Shown here: positions 8,975-17,152 of the stretch, piece after piece | How positions within the stretch are numbered: position 1 is the stretch's first letter | How the letters are laid out: every line of letters begins with the position of its first letter | Assembly (NCBI GenBank): GCA_963836195.1 | Contig: CAWIIX010000017.1 | Location: 62,001 to 126,000, forward strand | Source of the DNA: Trebonia sp963836195 | Lineage (GTDB): Bacteria > Actinomycetota > Actinomycetes > Streptosporangiales > Streptosporangiaceae | Length of the DNA: 64,000 bases | Direction: 5' to 3' | The notes under the pieces: model-generated | Database searches by the model: none | What the model saw: only the letters and a program-made list of their open reading frames with translations | Told to the model about the DNA's origin: nothing | Program-made: the position numbers and the translations under genes

Positions 8975-9394
8975 ATGCCCGACACCGTTATCTACACCGC
9001 CGAGGCGACCTCCACCGGCGATGGCCGCAACGGCCACGTCGCCTCCTCCGATCACAAGATCGACCTCGATCTGGCGTTCCCCCCGGAGATGGGCGGCACC
9101 GGCGCCGGGTCCAACCCCGAGCAGCTGTTCGCGGCCGGCTACGCCGCCTGCTTCCACAGCGCGCTGCGCCTGATCGCGGGTCGCGACCAGGCCGCGCTCG
9201 GCGACTCCACGGTGACCGCGCAGGTCGGCATCGGCCCCGACGGCGACGCCTTCGGCCTGATCGTGACGCTGGTCATCCACGTCCCCGGCCTGGACCGGGA
9301 GAAGGCGCGCGAGTTCGCCGAGGCGGCCCACCAGGTCTGCCCCTACTCCCGGGCGACCAGAGGCAACATCAGCGTCGAGCTGCGCGTTCTCTAA
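8975..9394 (+). CDS. ohr: Organic hydroperoxide resistance protein (Ohr, OsmC family)
   Basis: Thiol peroxidase that reduces organic peroxides in the cytoplasm. 139 residues, the normal length. The peroxidatic Cys lies in AAGYAACFHSAL (Cys59) and the resolving Cys in VCPYSRATRGN (Cys122), with the conserved NPEQLFAAG just before Cys59. The N-terminal YTAEATSTGDGRNGHV is typical of Ohr rather than OsmC. No OhrR regulator is adjacent. A repeat half-hairpin begins right after the stop. Confidence 0.95.
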   Translation: MPDTVIYTAEATSTGDGRNGHVASSDHKIDLDLAFPPEMGGTGAGSNPEQLFAAGYAACFHSALRLIAGRDQAALGDSTVTAQVGIGPDGDAFGLIVTLVIHVPGLDREKAREFAEAAHQVCPYSRATRGNISVELRVL

Positions 9395-9395
9395 A

Positions 9396-9425
9396 AATTC
9401 AAATTCAGGTCATATCGAACGGACC
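9396..9425. repeat. Gene-end repeat with TCGAACGGACC core (copy 1)
   Basis: Directly after the ohr stop: an AT-rich aaattcaaattcagg followed by catatcgaacggacc. Same layout as the copies at 29882-29913 and 54169-54228, which also begin at gene ends. Confidence 0.5.
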
Positions 9426-9513
9426 GTTGCTCCGCCCCTTCCCGGCATTACACCGCCCGGGGCGGGGGAACGATCACCCGTGACCATCGCCAACCAGACC
9501 TGGAGGCACGCCG

Positions 9514-10005
9514 ATGACCGAGATCGACCTGAACGCGATCAAGGCGGAGCGCGCTCGCCTCGAGGCCGCGTACATCACCCCGGGCCGGCCGCCGACCTCC
9601 GCCCGCGGCATCCACCACGCGGCGCTGATCTGCTCCGACGTCGAGCAGACGATCAAGTTCTACCAGGGCATCCTCGAGTTCCCGCTCACCGAGCTGTTCG
9701 GCAACCGGGACTACCAGGGATCGACGCACTTCTTCTTCGACGTCGGCAACGGAAACCTCCTCGCGTTCTTCGACTTCCCCGGACTCGACCTGGGCCCGTA
9801 CCTGGAGACGCTGGGCAACATCAACCACATTGCCATTTCCGTCACCCCGGAGAAGTGGTCCTACCTCAAGTCCAGGCTGGACGACGCCGGCGTCCCCTAC
9901 ACCGAGGCGAGCGGCACCTCGATCTACTTCAAGGACCCGGACGGCGTCCGGCTGGAGCTGCTGGCCGACCCGCTGGGCGAGATGTACGGCACCAAGGTCC
10001 TCTAA
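9514..10005 (+). CDS. VOC family (glyoxalase-like) protein
   Basis: 163 residues with paired beta-alpha-beta-beta-beta modules. Module 1 reads GIHHAALICSDVEQTIKFYQGILEFPL, with a metal-ligand-type His near residue 35. Module 2 reads INHIAISVTPEKWSYLKSRL and ends with YFKDPDGVRLELLAD, which carries the second metal-binding Glu. The pattern fits a metal-dependent glyoxalase, bleomycin-resistance or ring-cleavage type fold; the substrate cannot be told. Start ATG follows GGAGG at 8 nt. It stands alone between ohr and a regulator pair. Confidence 0.9.
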   Translation: MTEIDLNAIKAERARLEAAYITPGRPPTSARGIHHAALICSDVEQTIKFYQGILEFPLTELFGNRDYQGSTHFFFDVGNGNLLAFFDFPGLDLGPYLETLGNINHIAISVTPEKWSYLKSRLDDAGVPYTEASGTSIYFKDPDGVRLELLADPLGEMYGTKVL

Positions 10006-10116
10006 GCCCGGTCAGGCAAAGTGCGAGGAGGCCGCTGGCAGACGCCGCCCTCCTCGCCGACTTAGGCCATCGTGCCCGGCGCATAAATCTCCCCCACCCC
10101 ACGGCGGCCCCCGGTT

Positions 10117-10137
10117 CCTTTTGCCTACGCCACCGAC
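10117..10137 (-). repeat. Degenerate copy of the GTCGATGGCGTAGCCGACAG intergenic repeat
   Basis: Reads as the reverse complement with mismatches (ttgcctacgccaccgac on the plus strand). Lies between the VOC gene and the GntR/XRE gene, consistent with the intergenic placement of the better copies. Confidence 0.35.
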
Positions 10138-10171
10138 AGAATCCCGGTTCCTGCCGCCCGCAGTTGGCACG

Positions 10172-10864
10172 TCACGTGCTGAGCGCCTCCGCTTCGAGCT
10201 TGTCGCGGTACGCGTACAACTCGGACTCAAGGCCATCGGGGATAGCCTCGGGAATCTCTAGAAGCACGTTCACAGCAAGCATCCGCTTGCGGAGGTAATC
10301 GTCCATACGGATTTCTCCCTTGATACTCGGGCGGCGGAGGCCGAAAGCGGCATCGGACTCGGGCGGGAGGAGCGCGGCGCGGTACTCGTCGTGAAGGTCG
10401 AGCAATTCCCCACCCGCGCACAGGACGTCGGCGACTTGCTCCCAAAACCGACGGGACTGCCAGGTCCGGCCGGTCTCGGCGTGACCGACGGCGGTCACGG
10501 AAAAGCCGACGAGCGCGGCCAGTTCGACCTGAGTGAGTCCAGCGGCCCGGCGGCGTCCGGCCAGGGCGGCTGAAAGAGCGCGGGCGGCTTCGGCCGGCGC
10601 CCGCCCTCCCTGAGCACGCGCAGCCACGCGCGGCCGGGCGTTACGGCTGGGACCCGGGACCAGGGTGCCGTCCTTGATCAGCGTGCGTAGCCCCCTGCGA
10701 CAGGTGCGGGAAGCGAAGCCGGTAGAGCGGGCAAGCGCCGCCCCACTGGGCGCGGGCTCGCCGGGTGCAAGCCGGCCAGCCGTGATCTGGTCGCGGACGA
10801 TAGCGGCGGCCTGCGCGTACTTGGGCGGGCTGCCCGCGCCCATTTTGTCGGATCGCGAAGTCAC
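10172..10864 (-). CDS. GntR-type plus XRE-type fused transcriptional regulator
   Basis: About 230 residues with two DNA-binding modules. N-terminal GntR winged helix: YAQAAAIVRDQITAGRLAPGEPAPS, then a recognition helix around ALARSTGFASRTCRRGLRTLIKDGTL. Central XRE helix-turn-helix: LAGRRRAAGLTQVELAALVGFSVTAVGHAETG. The C-terminal helical tail (LRKRMLAVNVLLEIPE) may serve in oligomerisation. GTG 10864 is preferred because gaggcgag precedes it and it directly follows the stop of the upstream small gene; ATG 10843 lacks an RBS. Such GntR-XRE proteins occur beside DUF397-type loci in actinomycetes and in integrative-element regulation (family knowledge). Confidence 0.8.
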   Translation of the reverse strand: MTSRSDKMGAGSPPKYAQAAAIVRDQITAGRLAPGEPAPSGAALARSTGFASRTCRRGLRTLIKDGTLVPGPSRNARPRVAARAQGGRAPAEAARALSAALAGRRRAAGLTQVELAALVGFSVTAVGHAETGRTWQSRRFWEQVADVLCAGGELLDLHDEYRAALLPPESDAAFGLRRPSIKGEIRMDDYLRKRMLAVNVLLEIPEAIPDGLESELYAYRDKLEAEALST

Positions 10865-10868
10865 GGCG

Positions 10869-11063
10869 CTAACTCGCCTCGGTCCATGCTTGACGCGCGC
10901 GGCGGTCAAACTCGACCGTCATCGCTTCATAGACACGCTGAAGCTCAGCGCGTTCAACGGCCTTTTCGGGCACGTGCTCAAGCTCTGTGCGTATGCGCGC
11001 CCACTCGGCCAGGAACGCCGGATCATCAAGCCTGTGGAAGTCGGTCGGTTCGTCGTGTTGCAT
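10869..11063 (-). CDS. Small hypothetical protein (64 aa) co-transcribed with the GntR/XRE regulator
   Basis: Begins at ATG 11063 with AGGGG 8 nt upstream and ends 4 bp before the regulator's GTG. Highly charged and helical: LDDPAFLAEWARIRTELEHV, then AVERAELQRVYEAMTVEFDRR. A short coiled coil is plausible. No family recognised. The tight spacing suggests a partner or modulator of the downstream regulator. Confidence 0.6.
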   Translation of the reverse strand: MQHDEPTDFHRLDDPAFLAEWARIRTELEHVPEKAVERAELQRVYEAMTVEFDRRARQAWTEAS

Positions 11064-11266
11064 GGTCGGCCCCTGTGGGTGCGCTTGCGGCTTGGGTAGG
11101 CCCCCGGTCGGGGGATGGCGTGACGTTGGCGTCCGGACCGGGAACGCATCACCAGATTGCGGGCAGCACATAGCGTATGGAAGGGCATGCGGTATACCGT
11201 CAGAATCGATACGACCACGCTGTGATGTCTTACAGGCCATTACGGAACGGTACGGAGCGCGCCCCC

Positions 11267-12094
11267 ATGGACCGTGAAAGTAATCCCCTCTTGGTCTTCC
11301 TCGCCGCCAAGTTGAAGACGTTGCGGAACGCCAGGGGATGGAGCCAGGAGGCGCTAGGCAAACGCTTGGGCTACAGCGGCGAGATGGTAAGCAAGGTAGA
11401 GACGGGCGACGCAAGGCCAAGCGGTCAGTTCGCCGCAGCGTGCGATTTGGCGTTTCCGGAGATGGGCGGCATGTTCGCCGACCTAGTCGTAGAAGCGGAG
11501 AATTCACACGATGTCTACCCGGTGTGGTTTCGGTCGTGGGTGGACGCAGAGAAGCGGGCGAACGTTCTCCGCTGGTGGGAACCGCTTCTAGTGCCCGGGC
11601 TTCTCCAGACCGCTCAGTACGCGCGTGCGCTGTTCGAAGCGTGGCGGACAGTCGACGGCAACGGGGACACTGATACCGACGTTGCCGGACGCATTGCCCG
11701 TCAGGCGATCTTCGACCAGCCTTCGCCGCCATCGTTCGGCGCGGTGATCGATGAGAGCGTTCTGTACCGGGGCATCGGCGGGACGAAGGTCATGCATGAC
11801 CAGCTCCTGCATCTAGCCGATATGTCGGAGCGTTCGCGGATTACGGTGCAGGTGCTCCCGGCAGAGGTCGGCGCGCACGTGGGGCTCCTCGGAGCGTTCG
11901 CTATGGCGGGCTTTGCCGATGGTACGCCGGGTATGGTCTACCTTGAGTCACCAGATGAGGGAGAGGCCACGAAACGAGCCGACACGGTGGCGAAGATCGG
12001 GATTACCTACGACACGTTGAGGGACGATGCCTTGGGTGCGCGTGCTTCGCGTGACCTGATCAGGAGAGTGGCTGAGGAACGATGGAAGGACTGA
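11267..12094 (+). CDS. XRE-family regulator with DUF5753 domain
   Basis: 275 residues. N-terminal helix-turn-helix: LKTLRNARGWSQEALGKRLGYSGEMVSKVETG (about residues 13-45). The rest is DUF5753: VYPVWFRSWVDAEKRANVLRWWEPLLVPGLLQTAQYARAL, DESVLYRGIGG and AGFADGTPGMVYLES. ATG 11267 is chosen for a GGAG at 11254; an upstream ATG at 11225 lacks support. Its last 13 bp overlap the DUF397 gene. XRE(DUF5753)/DUF397 pairs are abundant, duplicated modules in Streptomyces and relatives, where WhiJ-like members affect development. Confidence 0.92.
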   Translation: MDRESNPLLVFLAAKLKTLRNARGWSQEALGKRLGYSGEMVSKVETGDARPSGQFAAACDLAFPEMGGMFADLVVEAENSHDVYPVWFRSWVDAEKRANVLRWWEPLLVPGLLQTAQYARALFEAWRTVDGNGDTDTDVAGRIARQAIFDQPSPPSFGAVIDESVLYRGIGGTKVMHDQLLHLADMSERSRITVQVLPAEVGAHVGLLGAFAMAGFADGTPGMVYLESPDEGEATKRADTVAKIGITYDTLRDDALGARASRDLIRRVAEERWKD

Positions 12095-12270
12095 ACAGCG
12101 CCACGTGGCGCAAGTCGAGTTATAGCGGCGGCAACGGCGGCGGCTGTGTTGAAGCGGGCGTTGAGGACACCACGGGGGTAGTCCTAGTCCGAGACACCAC
12201 CGACCGCGCGGGCGCAGTCCTCACGGTCACGGCCAACGTGTGGCGGATGCTCACCGACAAACTCAGGTAG
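12082..12270 (+). CDS. DUF397 protein (62 aa), partner of the XRE regulator
   Basis: Full DUF397: WRKSSYSGGNGGGCVEAGV, then VVLVRDTTDRAGAVLTVTANVWRMLTDKLR, with the W-R-K-S-S-x-S-G and N-x-G-x-C-V-E signatures. It overlaps the upstream XRE gene by 13 bp, so translation is coupled. These small proteins are usually encoded next to their XRE partner and may modulate it; the mechanism is unproven. Confidence 0.92.
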   Translation: MEGLNSATWRKSSYSGGNGGGCVEAGVEDTTGVVLVRDTTDRAGAVLTVTANVWRMLTDKLR

Positions 12271-12680
12271 GCGCCCCGCGTGGTCCGCGCGGATGGGGCG
12301 TCGGTTCCACCTCGACGGCCCAGAGACTCGGTCCGGGTGCGGGCCGGTCGGGGACGACGGCCCTTGCACCTCAGTGTCGGTGATGTGGCCGGAATGAGTC
12401 GTAGCACGGGTCGGGTGTTGCAACAGCTGTCATGTGATTTACGTCACGCAAGCCTTCCAGTGGCCGCTTGCCGGGTTTCTGGATGATCCACTCTGGTGGC
12501 ATGGCTGCCTGAGCGGTCCGTCGAGGTCCCACCTACAGGAAATAGATCCAGCAGCGGGAGCCGCGCAGCCTGGTCCGCACCGATGGGAAGACGCCTCAGG
12601 TCCGGGGCGGCACGGGTGGCGGGCGGGCCTGATGGGTGGCGTTAGCGGGAGGATGTGGCTTTCGCCGTAAGGTAACCAGC
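12271..12680 (+). other. Intergenic region with a TGTGA-N6-TCAC site
   Basis: 410 bp without a supported gene. At 12433-12448 the sequence TGTGATTTACGTCACG matches the CRP/FNR-family pattern TGTGA-N6-TCACA at all but the last base. It is 230 bp before the next start, so its target is uncertain. Confidence 0.3.
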
Positions 12681-13778
12681 GTGTTCTCTGCTGAGCTGCC
12701 GTTTCCTGACCTGTCTGGGCTGACCGCTGATGCGCTGCTGGCTGGGCCTCGCGGCCGGGACTTGTGCGTCAACTTGCTCGATGACCGGCTGGCGGCGCCT
12801 GGCCGACGACGAGTCGAGCGGGCCTGGCTTGACGCGCTGGACGCGGCACAGAGTGGAGAGGCGGTGCGCTGCGGAAGAAAGCTCGCCGAATGCGCCCTGA
12901 TCGCCGACGTATCCGGTGCCCCGTTCGACGTCCGCGCCCTCCTGGCTGGACTGGTGGCCGCCGTCGGCTTCGCGGAGTACTGGGGGGAGCCGAGCTCCCA
13001 GGACCGGGGGTTCGCGGGTGAGGCGGCGCGTGAGGCGCTGCGGCCGGTCGCGGAGGCGGTCGTGGCGGCGGCCGATGCTCCCGACCTGCGCTGGTGGACC
13101 GAGCCTGTCGACCGTGGCGGCCAGCGGTACGCGCAGTTCCTCGGCCGGCATGGGCTGCCGGAGCCGCTGCTGTCCGGGGCGGCCGAGCTGGCGGGCGACT
13201 GGCTGGCAGACGCCCTTGAGGATAAGCGGTCTGGGCATGGCCGGCCGCAGGAGGATTCCGTGCCATATGGCGGTCAGTGGTGGTCAGGTCCCGCGCTGTC
13301 CGATGTGCCGGTGACGACGCGTGCGCTTCCGACGCTTGGCGCTGTCCGGCTGGCCCTGGCCGAAGGCGGATTCGGCTGGCGGTCGGCCCGGTGCTGGCCG
13401 GTCGCCCCGCAGGACGGAGTACGCGTCTACGGGGTGCGCGGCCCGGGCTCGTGGGCCGAGCTGGTGGGCCGTTATCCGCTCGACGTCAGCGAGTCCCGCC
13501 GTCATGACTGGCGGCGGGTGACCGGGTGGGCCGGCCGCTGGCTGATCCCGGACTACGCCGCCGTGGCCGCTGACTGGGACGCCGTGCACGTTTGCGTAGC
13601 GGGCTACCTGACGACGGCCGGAATCGCGATCCCGATCGGCGACGGTGCCAGCACTATGCTGGCCGGCTGGGATCCGGATGCGACCTGGTGGCTCACCGAC
13701 GCTCTCTCCCTGGCGGGAGCGCCGCAGGACTGGCGGGCGGACCAGCGGGCGCCCCTCGGCTGGACCCAGGCCGGGTAG
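12681..13778 (+). CDS. Hypothetical protein, about 365 aa
   Basis: Start GTG 12681 with AAGG 9 nt upstream; the product begins VFSAELPFPDLSGLTADALL. Trp- and Ala-rich, soluble, strong codon bias. Two parts are visible: a helical N-terminal half (residues about 1-190, including ALIADVSGAPFDVRALLAGLVAAVGFAEYWGEP), then a beta-rich half containing GVRVYGVRGPGSWAELVGRYPLDV and GRWLIPDYAAVAADWDAVHVCVAGYLTTAG, ending DPDATWWLTDAL. The second half resembles uncharacterised actinobacterial proteins; no function can be given. Two copies of the intergenic repeat lie just downstream. Confidence 0.72.
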   Translation: MFSAELPFPDLSGLTADALLAGPRGRDLCVNLLDDRLAAPGRRRVERAWLDALDAAQSGEAVRCGRKLAECALIADVSGAPFDVRALLAGLVAAVGFAEYWGEPSSQDRGFAGEAAREALRPVAEAVVAAADAPDLRWWTEPVDRGGQRYAQFLGRHGLPEPLLSGAAELAGDWLADALEDKRSGHGRPQEDSVPYGGQWWSGPALSDVPVTTRALPTLGAVRLALAEGGFGWRSARCWPVAPQDGVRVYGVRGPGSWAELVGRYPLDVSESRRHDWRRVTGWAGRWLIPDYAAVAADWDAVHVCVAGYLTTAGIAIPIGDGASTMLAGWDPDATWWLTDALSLAGAPQDWRADQRAPLGWTQAG

Positions 13779-13888
13779 CTTTCCGCAGTGACCGTGAAGG
13801 GTGGACGGTCGTGGCCTTCCTTAGATTCGGTACGTGGCTTCGATCGTTAGGCGGCGCGTTGGGGATTTGGCATGTACCCCTAGACGAT

Positions 13889-13940
13889 GTCGATGGCGTA
13901 GCCGACAGGTCGAGTTCGAGGTCGATGGCGTAGCTGACAG
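13889..13940 (+). repeat. Two direct copies of the GTCGATGGCGTAGCCGACAG repeat
   Basis: Copies at 13889 and 13921, 32 bp apart; the second has one change (agctgac). They lie between converging genes. The motif contains GGC-gta-GCC flanked by GTC/GAC, so it can fold as a small bulged hairpin. Confidence 0.65.
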
Positions 13941-13972
13941 CCTCGACTCGGCCCCGTTGAGGCCGCGCGGGC

Positions 13973-15253
13973 CTACCCGGGGAGCGCCGGAGCCCGGTAG
14001 GCGGTGCCGATCGAACCGGTCGGGACCGGAGTGGCCCGAGATGGGGACGCGGCCGCCGATACCGCCGTGCCCGGTGGGGCTGACGCGGCCGACGTGCGGT
14101 ACGTGGCGGTGTCCGGCCCGGTCGCGGCCGTGCTCGGCGTCACCGTCGGCGACACGGAGGGCGTAGGCGACGCCGAGGTCGGCCCGGCAGTCAGGGCCTT
14201 AGACGGCGTCGGCGTCGGCGTCGGCGACGGGTGCGGCCCCGCTGCGCGCTCGACCTGCTCGAAGAGGATCTTCGCGGCGGATCCGAAGTAGGCGCTGTAG
14301 GAGGCCCACTCGTAGTCGCCGCCGACTTGGTAGCCGCCGATCACGCCGAACACGGTGCCGGTCCCGTGCCTGGCGTTGTAGCCGATGATCCAGGGCCCGC
14401 CGCTGGTGCCGGTCCAGAACCCGTGGCAGTAGAACTCCATCTGCCCGGCGCGGAACCGGAAGCTCCTTGTCGCGCACCTGATCGGCTCGGCGTCGGTGTC
14501 GTTGTGCCCGATGACCTCGATCTTCTCGCTGTACCAGCGGGTGAACCCGAGGGTCAGGCCGCCGGTCCTGGCCTGGATCGGCCGGCCGCCGGCCGTGGCC
14601 AGGATGAGGAAGGCGAAGTCGAGGTCGGGGTCGTGCGAGCGCTTCCAGCCGCTCGCGACCGTGATCGCGCGGACTGGCCACGCCCCGTACGGCCTCTTTC
14701 GGTCGTGGTACCCGGGCACGTACTCGATGTCGGTCGCGAACCAGGTCGAGTAGACGCAGTGCGCCGCCGTGAGCGCCAGGTCGCCGGCCGTCGAGTCCAC
14801 CACCGATGCGGTGCAGAAATGGCCCCTGCCGCCGGTGGTGTAGAAGAGCGCCCCGGTCGTCGGCGATCCGGGGAACGGGCGCGCCGTCGGGATCCCCTTG
14901 GGCGGGGTGAGGTCCGGGCCGGCCTGGCCCCGCCCCGGCCCGGCCGGCGTCCGGGTCACGGCGGGCAACGCGGTCCGTGTCAGGCGACGGGGGAGCGCCG
15001 CCGCCGCCGCGTCCTGCATCCGCGGCGGCGTCCAGTAGGCCAGCGTCTGCCCCTGCGCCGCCGCGCTCACCTGGAAAGTAACCGCCGTCGCGGGACCGCT
15101 CACGCTCGCGTCGAGCACGCTCGGACCACCGGGCATCCAGGCTGCCCGGCCGGCTGACGCGACGCCGGCCGTCACCGTCGCCGCGACCATGATGACGGCG
15201 GCGAGCACCCCGAGCACGGCCGCGCCTGCCTGATACCCGCCCCGTCGGGACAC
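13973..15253 (-). CDS. Secreted trypsin-like serine protease
   Basis: 426 residues. Signal peptide or N-terminal anchor: arginines followed by AAVLGVLAAVIMVAATVTAGVASAG. Catalytic triad: His in LTAAHC (165), Asp in DPDLDFAFL (about 212), Ser in TGTSGGPW (284). A GHFCTAS and two further Cys suggest disulfides, so the enzyme works outside the cell. The last 80 residues are a Pro/Thr/Ser-rich tail (PSPTPTPTPSKAL and similar), probably a wall-spanning or glycosylated stalk. A ~20-residue GC-rich linker precedes the protease domain. No inhibitor or secretion gene is adjacent. Confidence 0.92.
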   Translation of the reverse strand: MSRRGGYQAGAAVLGVLAAVIMVAATVTAGVASAGRAAWMPGGPSVLDASVSGPATAVTFQVSAAAQGQTLAYWTPPRMQDAAAAALPRRLTRTALPAVTRTPAGPGRGQAGPDLTPPKGIPTARPFPGSPTTGALFYTTGGRGHFCTASVVDSTAGDLALTAAHCVYSTWFATDIEYVPGYHDRKRPYGAWPVRAITVASGWKRSHDPDLDFAFLILATAGGRPIQARTGGLTLGFTRWYSEKIEVIGHNDTDAEPIRCATRSFRFRAGQMEFYCHGFWTGTSGGPWIIGYNARHGTGTVFGVIGGYQVGGDYEWASYSAYFGSAAKILFEQVERAAGPHPSPTPTPTPSKALTAGPTSASPTPSVSPTVTPSTAATGPDTATYRTSAASAPPGTAVSAAASPSRATPVPTGSIGTAYRAPALPG

Positions 15254-15702
15254 CCGGACCCCCCGTTTGTCTTTGTGGCATCGCGTGCACTTGTGCGCAG
15301 CTAGTCACGCAGGCCGTCACTGCTTCCTGGCCTCCGGTCCCAAGGTCGAAGGCGTGCGGTCCGGCGGCCAATATGTTCGATTTGTCGATCCGGCTTCGCA
15401 CCCAGGAACGGCCGTGCCGATCGCGGAAGGGACGCCAGGAGGGGTATGGGCAGGCGATCCCGTGAACTCAATTTACGCGCGGTGGAGGCGAAGCACGGGA
15501 CCGTTCGCTATGAATGACTTTGATTTTTCACAAAGATCAAGAGGAGTATGCGGGGGCGCGCGGCCGATCCAGGATTGGCACTAGGTGGGTTAACGTCTGC
15601 TAGGTAGAACTGCCGATCTTCCTGCCGATTCATTCCAGGCTGCTGATCTGCGTGTAAAACTGGCTGCGAGCCGCACCAGACGACCCCTCCCGGAGGCCCT
15701 TG
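15254..15702. other. Divergent promoter region of protease and methyltransferase
   Basis: 450 bp between two outward-facing genes. Near 15523-15540 the AT-rich ctttgatttttcacaaag forms a small dyad. No open frame with normal codon bias is present. Promoters for both genes must lie here but no clear -35/-10 pair was identified. Confidence 0.4.
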
Positions 15703-16524
15703 ATGACCAAGGCCCTGCGCCTTCCGGAGGGCCTGGACACGACCAAGCCCTCCCCGGCGCGGATCTACGATTACATGCTCCGTGGCACCAGCCATTTCGA
15801 CGTTGACGAGGAAGCCGCCAAGCGCATCCTGACCGCGGTACCGGAGATCAAGGACTGCGCCTGGTCGAACCGGGGGTTCCACCAGCGAGCGGCCGCCTGG
15901 ATCGCCAAGCAGGGGGTCAGGCAGTTTATCGACATCGGGTCCGGGTTGCCCACGATCGGTAACACGCACGAGGTGGTCAAGAAGATTCACCCTGACGCGC
16001 GCGTGGTCTATGTGGACAACGACCCGATGGTGGAGCTCTACAGCCAGACGATCCTCGACGAGGGCTCGGTCAGCGTGATCTGCGCCGACCTGCGCGAACC
16101 GGACGCTATCCTCGGCCACCCGAGCGTGCGCGCGCTCCTCGAGTCGGGCGAGCCGACCGGCCTGCTGATGACGGCCGTGCTGATGTTCGTCTCCGACGGC
16201 GCCGATCCGTGGAGCCTGGTCTCACGCTACGTGCGCGCGGTCGGGCCGGGCAGCTACCTGTCGCTGTCGCACATCACCGATGACGCCAAGCCGCCGATCG
16301 CGGTCGACGGGTTCCGCCGGGTGTTCGAGCAGGCGACCGAGCAGATGCACTTCCGGTCGAAGGCCGCGATCGGCCGGTTCTTCGACGGGCTCGAGATCGT
16401 CGCCCCGTACCAGGACGGTGCGCCCTCGCTCACGTACAGTGGCCTCTGGGGCGCAGAGGACGTGCAGCTGGCGGACAGCGACGGGTCTCGCTGGCTCTAC
16501 TGCGCGGTGGCGAGGGTCCCGTGA
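15703..16524 (+). CDS. SAM-dependent methyltransferase, SAV2177/DUF574 family
   Basis: 273 residues. Opens with the family hallmark PSPARIYDYMLRGTSHFDVDEEAA. The SAM-binding core is FIDIGSGLPTIGNTHEV, followed by ARVVYVDNDPMVELY and VICADLREPDAIL, with TGLLMTAVLMFVSD for strands 4-5. Start ATG 15703 has GGAGG at 6 nt. The family is very common and expanded in actinomycetes; substrates are largely unknown. The stop overlaps the next start by 4 bp (GTGA). Confidence 0.94.
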   Translation: MTKALRLPEGLDTTKPSPARIYDYMLRGTSHFDVDEEAAKRILTAVPEIKDCAWSNRGFHQRAAAWIAKQGVRQFIDIGSGLPTIGNTHEVVKKIHPDARVVYVDNDPMVELYSQTILDEGSVSVICADLREPDAILGHPSVRALLESGEPTGLLMTAVLMFVSDGADPWSLVSRYVRAVGPGSYLSLSHITDDAKPPIAVDGFRRVFEQATEQMHFRSKAAIGRFFDGLEIVAPYQDGAPSLTYSGLWGAEDVQLADSDGSRWLYCAVARVP

Positions 16525-16853
16525 TCAACTTCTCGACCGGTGCCACGGCGGACACCATCGGCATGGGAGTCGAGGCGGGAACGGGCATCGAGGGCAAGCC
16601 GACACCGGACGAGCTCGGCATCGACGTGGCTCGCCTGGTCTGGCAGCGATCCGGCGAGGGCGACGGGTCGATCGAGATCGCCTTCCCGCTCAGCGCGGCC
16701 TGGACCCGGGGCGACTGGGTGCTGATGCGGGTGGCGGGCGATGAGGACGGCCGGGTCCTCGTGTTCGACCGGAATGAATGGGACTGCTTTCTCGACGGCG
16801 CCAGGAACGGCGAGTTCGACGACGCGACGAACCGCGGCGAGTCCGATTCATAA
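16521..16853 (+). CDS. DUF397-like small protein (110 aa) coupled to the methyltransferase
   Basis: GTG 16521 overlaps the methyltransferase TGA. The N-terminal 60 residues are acidic and unrecognised (GMGVEAGTGIEGKPTPDELGIDVARLVWQ). The C-terminal RGDWVLMRVAG...VLVFDRNEWDCFLDGARNGEFDD closely follows the end of DUF397 proteins (V-A-V-R-D ... F-T-x-x-E-W-x-x-F-x-x-G-x-x-x-G-E-F-D). Coupling a DUF397-like domain to a DUF574 methyltransferase rather than to an XRE protein is notable. Function unknown. Confidence 0.8.
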   Translation: MINFSTGATADTIGMGVEAGTGIEGKPTPDELGIDVARLVWQRSGEGDGSIEIAFPLSAAWTRGDWVLMRVAGDEDGRVLVFDRNEWDCFLDGARNGEFDDATNRGESDS

Positions 16854-17001
16854 CGATATTCACCTATTGGTCCAGCCTGTGGACCAGCTCTTGTCGGCGG
16901 GCTTTTCCGCTGTCGGCCCGCGCGTCCGGGCCTGCCGTTTCGTTCCGCTAAGCGCCCGGCTAAGGGCCCCAGAAGACGTGCGACATCGCATCTGAAAAGC
17001 C

Positions 17002-17031
17002 TTGATTTGTGAATCGCAATGTGGGTATACT
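17002..17031 (+). promoter_or_regulatory. Sigma-70-type promoter of the XRE/DUF397 pair
   Basis: TTGATT at 17002-17007, 18-bp spacer, TATACT at 17026-17031. It lies about 120 bp upstream of the XRE start, in an AT-richer gap. Confidence 0.55.
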
Positions 17032-17152
17032 CATCACTACATCCACAGGTGCTGTCTGTGTGGTGTTAGCGGTTCAGCCGTGCGAAATACCGACAAAACC
17101 TGAGATCGAACATATCTCAAAGCGATTCTGCGAGGACGGAGGGGGGATATCG

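Noticed and set aside
15267..15584. 105-residue plus-strand frame between protease and methyltransferase
   Set aside because: Cys/His/Trp-rich random composition, no RBS, no family.
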